A DNA stretch of 64,000 bases from NCBI RefSeq assembly GCF_018873765.1, contig NC_057919.1, positions 63,564,484-63,628,483 on the forward strand, in the 5' to 3' direction. Positions 56,808-64,000 of this stretch are shown here, in pieces (the first letter of the stretch is position 1; each line of letters begins with the position of its first letter). The notes beneath the pieces are model-generated. The model had not been told where the DNA came from. It was given only the letters and a program-made list of their open reading frames with translations, and did not search any database. Origin of the DNA: Telopea speciosissima. Lineage: Eukaryota > Streptophyta > Magnoliopsida > Proteales > Proteaceae. The position numbers were made by a program, and so were the translations under genes.

Positions 56808-59547
56808 TGTAACAATAAAGCAATTAATAAACCCGAGAAGAAGGAGATGAGAAGAGAGTGAGACGATGGGAGAGACTGCAAAGAGACGTCGCAAACTTTC
56901 TTGGTGGTCTCTCCCCCTCTCAGCTGTATTATTTAAAGCGAAAAATTACATCACATGGAAGTAGAAACCTTCCTAAAACAAACTACACAGAAATAGAAAC
57001 TTAGCTAAAATAGAAACTTAAGAGAAATAGAAGGTTGAAGTGTACATGACACATATGTACCCCCACGGTACATATGGGTCATGTACCCCCCCCCCTCCAC
57101 GTGGTGACTTTAACACTCCCCCTCAAGCTGGAGCATACAAATCACCCATGCCCAGCTTGAAACAGCCATTACGGAAAGTAGGGCCAAACAAAGGCTTGGT
57201 AAAGACATCTCCAAGCTGATCAGTGGAAGGAACAAAGGGAGTGACAATCAACTTCTTCAGAATAGCATCTCTAATAAAATGATGGAAGACGGGATTACTT
57301 GCAATGTAGATAGCCGCTTGATTATCACAGAACATCTGCATGGGTTGAGTGATTGGAAATCCCAACTCATGAAGAAAAGATTTCAGCCACATTAGTTCAG
57401 CTGCAGTTTGTGCCATGGTCCGATACTCGGCTTCTGCACTAGATCTAGCAATTGTAGTCTGTTTTTTGCTACACCAAGTTACTAGGTTACCTCCCACAAA
57501 AGTACAATATCCTATAGTGGAACGTCTCTCACCATCTGCACCTGCCCAGTCAGCATTAGAAAAGCCTACAATGTCAACATTCTGATGGGGATGATAGATG
57601 AGCCCCTTACCTGGAGCTCCCTTCAAATATTGTAAGATACAATACACTGCCTCCCAATGGATCTTCTTAGGAGAGTGCATAAATTGGCTAACCACGCCAA
57701 TAGCAAAAGAAATATCCGACCTAGTGACAGTGAGATAGATAAGCTTTCCTACTAATCGCCTATACCGATGTTGGTCTTCGAAGTCTTCACTATCAGTAGA
57801 GCTAAATTTTTTATGCGGATCCATAGGAGTATCAACTGGTTTGGCTGCTAGTAGACTTTTATTAGATAAAAGATCAAGAACATACTTCCTCTGAGACAGA
57901 TTGATTCCTTTCTTACTTTGAAGAACCTCAACACGAAGAAAATACCGGAGAAAACCCAAATCCTTCATTTGAAAATGCTGATGAAGATAGGCTTTCACCT
58001 CACTAATACCAATAGCATCATTACCGGATATAATGATGGCATCCATATAAACAACAAGAACCACAACTTTGGAGTCCTGTCGGCGAACAAATGGTCTGAA
58101 TAGCATTGTGAGAAACCACAACGAGTAACAATAGAGCTGAACTTATCAAACCAAGCACGTGGGGACTGTTTCAGCCCATAGATAGCCTTATGAAGTTTGC
58201 AAACTTTATCCGAAAGCTCCCCCTGAGCAACATACCCTGGAGGCTGCTCCATATAAACCTCTTCCTAAAGATCACCATATAAAAAAGCATTCTTAACGTC
58301 CAGCTGGTAGAGCGGCCAGTCAAGATTGACAGCCAAAGAAATGAGAACACGAACAAAAGTCAACCGGGCAACAGGGTAAAAGGTTTCAAAATAGTCCACA
58401 CCATAGGTCTGAGTATAGCCCTAAGCGAACAACCGTCCTTTAGGCGCTCAACCGAACCATCCGGGTTATATGTAATGGTGTAAACCCAATGATAATGCAC
58501 AACATCCTTACCAGGAGGTAAATCCACAAGAGTCCATGTCGCACGTGATAACAAAGCATCCATCTCCGTATCCATAGCTACCTTCCACCCAGAATGCGAT
58601 AAAGCCTCATGATGAGACTTAGGAACAACATCAGCGGATAAGGAAGAGGTAAAGGAACGGTAGTTGGAAGGGAGATGAGAAACGGAAACAAAACGGGCAA
58701 TAGGATAAGCAGGGGCAGATTTCTGAGTACAAGAACGTGTACCTTTCAGTAGAGCAACCGGTAAGTCAGGAGGATCTGCAGACAAGGAGCCAGATAGGGG
58801 GCTGAATAGGAACAACAGTAGAGGATGGCATAGTAGTCGGAAGCTGCTGGTGCTGCCTGCGCTGGTACAATTGCAATGGAGGGGCAGATGTAATAGGAGT
58901 AGGAACTGGAAGAGGTGGGGCAGGAGGAGGATCTGCAGGAAAAGTTAAAGGCAATGTAGAGGGAGAATAATACGCAGTACTTTAAAAAAAAAGTAACATC
59001 AGCACTAACAAATTGTCGATGAGAAATAGGGTCATAACAGCTATACCCTTTTTGAGTCCGAGAATAACCAAGAAAAATACATTTGGTGGCACGAGGAGAT
59101 AGTTTGTCAACACCAGGATGTAAAATATGAACAAAGCAAACACAACAATACGATGCGGAAGATTAAATAAGGGTGTTTTTGGATGTAAAACAGAAAAAGG
59201 GACTTGATTGTCCAAAACCGACGAGGGCATACGATTAATAAGAAAACATGCTTGGTGGGAGAAGAAGGAGAAGGAGATGATGGGAGAGACTGCAAATAGA
59301 AGTCACAGACTTCCTTGGTGGTCTCTCCCCCTCTCAACTGTATTATTTAAAGAGAAAAATTACATCACATGGAAGTAGAAACCTTCCTAAAACAAACTAC
59401 ACAGAAATAGAAATTTAGCTAAAATAGAAACTTAGAGAAATTGAAGGATAGAGAAATAGAAGGTTGAAGTGTACATGACACGTATGTACCCCCACGGGCC
59501 ACGGTACATATAGGTCATGTACCCCCCCCCACGTGGTGACTTTAACA
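56808..59547 (-). mobile_element. Ty1/copia element, 5'-internally deleted, minus strand
   Basis: The LTRs (56808-57115, and a shortened one at about 59259-59547) are flanked by TAATA target duplications (56803-56807 and 59548-59552). The 5' LTR lacks its last few dozen bases, and with them the primer site, gag, protease and integrase start. The LTR runs directly into the integrase. Both ends still match the insertion site, so the deletion is internal. Confidence 0.85.
57123..59240 (-). pseudogene. Copia pol remnant (integrase end, RT, RNase H)
   Basis: Minus-strand fragments in order: integrase end (MPSSVLDNQVPFSVLH), proline-rich linker, RT (WVYTITYNPDGSVERLK, frameshift near 58430, then KQSPRAWFDK) and RNase H to GMGDLYAPA. 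The RT catalytic box reads YMDA where YVDD is expected. Same family as the remnant at 624-3082. RNase H keeps ARSSAEAEY and DNQAAIYIA. Confidence 0.85.
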
Positions 59548-59556
59548 TAATATAAT

Positions 59557-59759
59557 TGTTGAGTTATGTTACCCGATATTTTAAGGGTAGTTTGGGTATT
59601 TCTCTGTATTTTTCTCCTTTTTTATTTCCCTATAGCTATAATGGTCGGCTATACAGGGTTATTGATGTAATTTCAGTGCTTTTATGAAAGTTATAAATAT
59701 AAGGGCTGAATAGTCACATCGATTATTCTAGCCATTCCCTAAATTCTGTTTTGTTAACA
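59557..59759 (+). repeat. 5' LTR of the second copia element
   Basis: 203 bases, tgttgagttatg...ttttgttaaca, with tataaatataag near 59693. A weak primer site tggcatcaatgcc (59760-59772) follows. Only four bases separate it from the target duplication of the minus-strand copia. The 3' LTR is beyond the window. Confidence 0.7.
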
Positions 59760-60388
59760 TGGCATCAATGCCAAATAATCTCTGATCTAGGTTTTCAAAA
59801 CCCACCACCCTCCCTTCGATTTTTTCCTCCTTCCCTCGAGCTTCTTCCCTTCTTCTTCCTTTTTTTTTGGTTCTTCTTCTCCCATTAGGGCAGCATTAAT
59901 GAGGTGATCATTCTGATCTAGCCGCTGCCCTCCAACCTACCTCCCTTTTATGCCTCTATTTCAGATCGATAGATGCTGAGTTCTTGTCTGCGATTTGGAG
60001 ATTTCTTTTTTTTCTTTGAAGAACAGGCCTCTACAGCTATTTCGGCTGCTTCTTCTCTTGTGGAATCTTCATCAGATATTGTTCTCTGCCTCTATCCCCT
60101 TCATCAGCTTGTTTGAAGACTCCTCCCCCTTATCGATCTCTCTTCTCAGGGTTTTTTTCAAAACCCTGACACTAATCGATCTAGGGGTTGGGCTGCTAGT
60201 TACTGCTGTACCTGTTTGGCATACTTGCTGCCTCCATTCGACATAATTCCCAGCCTTCATATCTGGGATTTTTTGCTCCAATTCTGCCATCTTCTCTTGG
60301 GGTCGAATTTTCCCCATATCGATTCCAGGAGTTTTTGGAGTTCTTTGGCTGATTGTTCCTTCATTGAAGAACTTGGTTGCCTGCTGCA

Positions 60389-63300
60389 ATGACTGGATCT
60401 GATTCTTCTTCAGCCTCTTCTGGACATGATGGACAGCCCCGGACTGATTTTCTTCCCCTTGCTGCACCTATCAAACTTGATGGCTCCAACTACCTGAAGT
60501 GGTCTTGGTCTACCTATTTGACAATAGCTGGCCGTGGCCTTACTACCCATATTCTCGGGACAACAACAAAACCAGAGGAAGAGGGTTCTCAGCTCAACAA
60601 GTGGTTATCTAATGATGCAATGGTGATGTCCTACTTGATTCATTCTATGCAAGGGGATATCTCCGACAATTTTCTCTTTCTGGACACAGCCCATACTATA
60701 TGGAATGGTGCCAAAGAGACTTATGGTCGCACTAGGAATGATGCACAGATTTATGAGATTAGAAAGAAAGCTAATGCGACTACCCAACAGGAGCTCTCCG
60801 TCTCCAAATACTATGCTACCCTAAAAAACTTGTGGCAGCAATTGGATCACTACTCCGACCATCAGCCCTCTACTGCTACTGATCTAGCTGCCTATCGCAA
60901 ACACGTTGACAAAATACGTGTCTATGATTTTTTGGCTGGCCTAAATATGGAGTTTGACCCTATTCGAGTGCAAGTGCTTGGCCAATCTCCTTTTCCCACA
61001 CTAGAGCAGGCCTTTGCCTTGGTTCATAATGAGGAATCTCGTCGGGCTGCTATGCTGCATTCCTCTACTGTTGATTGCTCTGCCTTGCAAGCTGCTTCTA
61101 GTGCTCCTTCTATTACCACTACTAATGGTGGTACTGCTGTCCCTAAAGGGCCTGTCAAGTGTGAACACTGCAACAAGCTCTATCATACTAAGGCTCAATG
61201 CTGGAAGCTCCATGGGAAGCCTGCTGATTTTGAGGAAAAGAAAGGCCGTGGGAAGTTTAAACCCAAGGCTCATCTGGCTGATTCTCCTACCACTGCTGCT
61301 ACTGCCCCTTCATCTGACATTGGGCTTACTCAGGATGAGCTCCTAGCTTTCCGTCGCATGCTCCAGGCCTCTTCCGCTGCCCCTACTACAGCATTTGCAC
61401 CTGCTGCCCATCCTGGTTCTCACTTTGCCTCAGGTATTCCAGTCGGTAGTCTGTATGCATCGGCTGTATCCAGTCCTTGGATAATAGATTCCGGTGCCAC
61501 TGACCACATGACTGGCTCCTCCCATGTGTTTCACCTTTATTCTCCATCTTCTGGCAAAGACAGTGCTCAAGCGGCTAATGGTTCCCTTTCTCCTATTAAT
61601 GGACAGGTTTCCATACGCTGCTCACCTACCCTTTCCTTAAAATCTGTTTTGCATGTTCCATCCTTTTCTACCGACCTTCTCTCTATTAGTAGTCATACTA
61701 GAGATCTGAACTGCAAACTGACATTTTTCCCTTCTCATTGTGTCATACAGGATCTAGAGATGGGGCACACGATTGGGGGTGGTAAGATGCAAGGTGGTCT
61801 CTACTTACTTGACACGGGTCAGCCTTCTACTTTGCATTCGGCTTCCTCTACAGCTCATCATTTACAGTCCACCTCGTCACCTGACCTTCATCTCTGGCAC
61901 TGTCGGCTTGGTCATCCATCCCTTAGTACTTTAGCTCTTTTGTTTCCCCACTTGATCAAGCATTGTAATAGGAATGAGTTTTTATGTGAGTCTTGTGTTT
62001 TGGCCAAACAGACTCGTCCCAGTTATTCTTCATTAAATAAAAGAAGTGAGTCTCCTTTTGCTTTGGCTCATTCTGATGTGTGGGGCCCTGCCCGTTGTAC
62101 TTCCATTTCTGGTCATAAATGGTTTATCTCCTTTATAGATTGTTATACTCGTGCCACCTGGGTATACATGATGAGCCATAAAAGTGAGGTCTTCCACTGT
62201 TTTCAGTTGTTCCATCATATGGTTCAGACCCAATTCAATGCCACCTTGCGAATTTTACGAAGTGATAATGGCAGAGAATACATGGAGGGTCAGTTCCAAC
62301 TTTATTTGGCTGTACATGGTATTGTCCATCAGACCAGCTGTATTGACACACCTACCCAGAATGGGATTGCTGAGAGGAAAAATCGACATCTCCTTGAGGT
62401 GGCCCAGGCCATTATGTTTACACGGCAGGATCCTTCCCAATACTGGAGTGATGCCATTCTTACCGCTGCTTATCTCATCAACCGTGTGCCTACCCGTGTC
62501 CTTGATGGTCGTTCCCCCGTTGACCTCCTCCAAAGTTCCTCCTCCTTTGTGGTTCCCCCCAAAGTTTTTGGTTGTGTCTGCTATGTTCGCAATCATCATC
62601 CTCATGGGAAATTTGATCCACGGAGCATTTGGTGTATTTTTCTGGGCTGCTCTGCGACCCAGAAAGGATACAAGTGTTATCATCCACCTACTCGATGTAC
62701 TTTTGTCTCCATGGATATTGTCTTCCATGAGTCCTTGTCGTATTATTCTCAGACACCTCTTCAGGGGGAGCAGGATCAAGGTTTTGAAGATGTGTCTGCC
62801 ATTCTTCCGGCTCCTATTCAGGGGGAACCCTCTGTAACTTCAACCCCTACAGTGGTTCCCCATCAGGGGGAGCGTAGACCAGTCAGTCAAATCCCTGTTG
62901 ATAAAGTATATACCCGGGAGCGCACAAGACAAGTTGAGACTACCACCACCACCATACCACCTCTACAATCGTCTGCACTTGATCCAGATTCAGACCCTGC
63001 TACATCATCTGGTAAGGATCCTTCTCTTGACTTACCTATCGCTGTTCATAAAGGCATTAGGTCATGCACCCAACACCCCATCTCCAATGTTGTTTCCTAT
63101 GATGTTTTATCTCCTTCCTACCGTGCATTTGTTTCTTCTCTTTCCTCTGTTTCTATTCCTCATAAATGGCAGGAGGCGATTGCAGATCCAAAGTGGAAAG
63201 CAGCCATGATGGAAGAAATGACGGCCTTATTTAAAAATGAGACATGGGAGCTAGTTATTCTTCCTTCAAGAAGAAACCAGTCGGGTACAAATGGGTATTT

Positions 63301-63749
63301 GTTATTAAGCAGAAGCTAGATGGAACAGTGGATAGATATAAAGCCAGGCTTGTGGCCAAGAGCTTTACTCAGACTTATGGGATCGACTACCAGGAGACAT
63401 TTGCCCCAGTTGCGAAGTTGAACACTGTCCGGGTCTTACTGTCTTGTGCTGTCAACCTTGGCTGGGACCTACAGCAATTGAATGTCAAAAATGCATTCCT
63501 TCATGGAGAGTTGGAAGAGGAGGTTTATATGGAAGTTCCTCCAGGTTCTTCCCCTGACAAGACCCTTGGGAAAGTCTGTAGGCTAAAAAGGGCACTATAT
63601 GGGTTGAAGCAATCTCCACAGGCATGGTTTGGTAGGTTTCATAAAGCCATGGTCTCCTGTGGATACAAACAGAGTAATGCTGATCACAATCTGTTCATCA
63701 AGTGAAAGGGAGAAAAGGTCACTCTTTTTATAGTTTATGTTGATGACGT
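60389..63749 (+). pseudogene. Ty1/copia gag-pol, nearly complete, with one frameshift, one stop and a hAT-like insertion
   Basis: ATG at 60389. The gag domain starts PIKLDGSNYLKW. A zinc knuckle CEHCNKLYHTKAQC lies near 61161. The protease has IDSGATDHM near 61485. A pre-integrase zinc site (HCRLGHP...CESC) spans about 61895-62000. The integrase core shows HSDVWGP, RSDNGREYM and the catalytic Glu in GIAERKNRHLLE near 62370. A frameshift at about 63244-63270 separates it from RT (DGTVDRYKARLVAKSF near 63320, NVKNAFLHGELEEEVYM near 63483). A TGA at 63703-63705 follows, and the frame reaches YVDD near 63735, where foreign sequence begins. A recently active copy, now dead. Confidence 0.9.
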
Positions 63750-64000
63750 CAAGGTTCTAAGACTCGGGTCTCGGGGGCATCTCGGCCAAGCCAGAAACCG
63801 AGTCGAGTCGAGATCTCGGCGAGTTGGTGCAAATTTTTTTTTTTTTTACTCGAACCCCCAACTTTGTGGGTTTTACACATATTTTGGGTCTGAAACTTGG
63901 TATCTAGCCTATTTCAGGCCATTTAAACACAATGGCATGCCCAGATTTGCCAAAAAACAAGTCCAAATATGAGTTTTACTTTGGACCATAGGTTGGTAGG
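63750..64000. mobile_element. CGAGTC-rich hAT-like element, left part only
   Basis: It starts caaggttctaagactcgggt, close to the caaggtttaaagtatcgg end of the GTATCG family, and is followed by clustered 'cgagtcgagtcgag', 'ctcgg' and 'gagttgg' words. It splits the copia RT directly after the YVDD codons. The expected left target copy is gatgacgt (63742-63749). The right end is outside the window. Confidence 0.6.

Overview
This is nuclear DNA of a flowering plant. Three things show it: genes with many introns and GT-AG splice sites, a nuclear gene for a plastid chlorophyll-synthesis enzyme with a transit peptide, and a dense mix of plant transposons (Ty1/copia, Ty3/gypsy chromovirus, RTE LINE, Au-type SINE, MULE, hAT). 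Very long transposon-filled introns suggest a large woody-plant genome, perhaps an early-diverging eudicot or magnoliid. The species cannot be fixed from the sequence.

Four host genes are supported. (1) A mitochondrial-type DnaJ co-chaperone (GFA2 family) runs on the minus strand. Eleven exons lie between 19840 and 6438, and its 3' part leaves the window on the left. (2) DVR, divinyl chlorophyllide 8-vinyl-reductase, is an intact single-exon gene on the plus strand (24873-26150). (3) An intact single-exon gene for a 289-residue protein of unknown function lies on the minus strand (27531-28400). (4) A chloroplast acyltransferase of the phytyl ester synthase family lies on the minus strand. Its last eight exons span 54792 to 34597, and its 5' part lies beyond the right edge.

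Layout. 1-3382: LTR end and a dead copia element. 3383-6437: LTR remnants and a LINE tail. 6438-19840: DnaJ gene, whose introns hold a solo LTR, a SINE, a small hAT element and a complete gypsy element with CCAAT target duplications and an internal inverted duplication. 20769-23819: two MULE-type elements side by side, the first carrying a captured monoacylglycerol-lipase-like fragment. 23867-24617: a hAT element with a nested SINE and foldback. 24873-28470: DVR and the unknown gene. 29945-34596: hAT, foldback and another gene-capturing MULE, then minus-strand LTR pieces. 34597-54792: acyltransferase gene with introns up to 9.9 kb, containing three copies of a hAT family full of GTATCG motifs (two inside one dead copia gag), three solo LTRs and a 2.3 kb LTR-like unit. 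56808-64000: a truncated copia on the minus strand head-to-head with a nearly complete copia on the plus strand. The latter is interrupted at the window edge by a CGAGTC-rich relative of the GTATCG family.

The host genes have no evident shared pathway, although DVR and the acyltransferase both act in plastid chlorophyll/phytol metabolism. The most unusual content is in the mobile DNA: the GTATCG/CGAGTC hAT families, two gene-capturing MULEs, and the internally inverted gypsy element.
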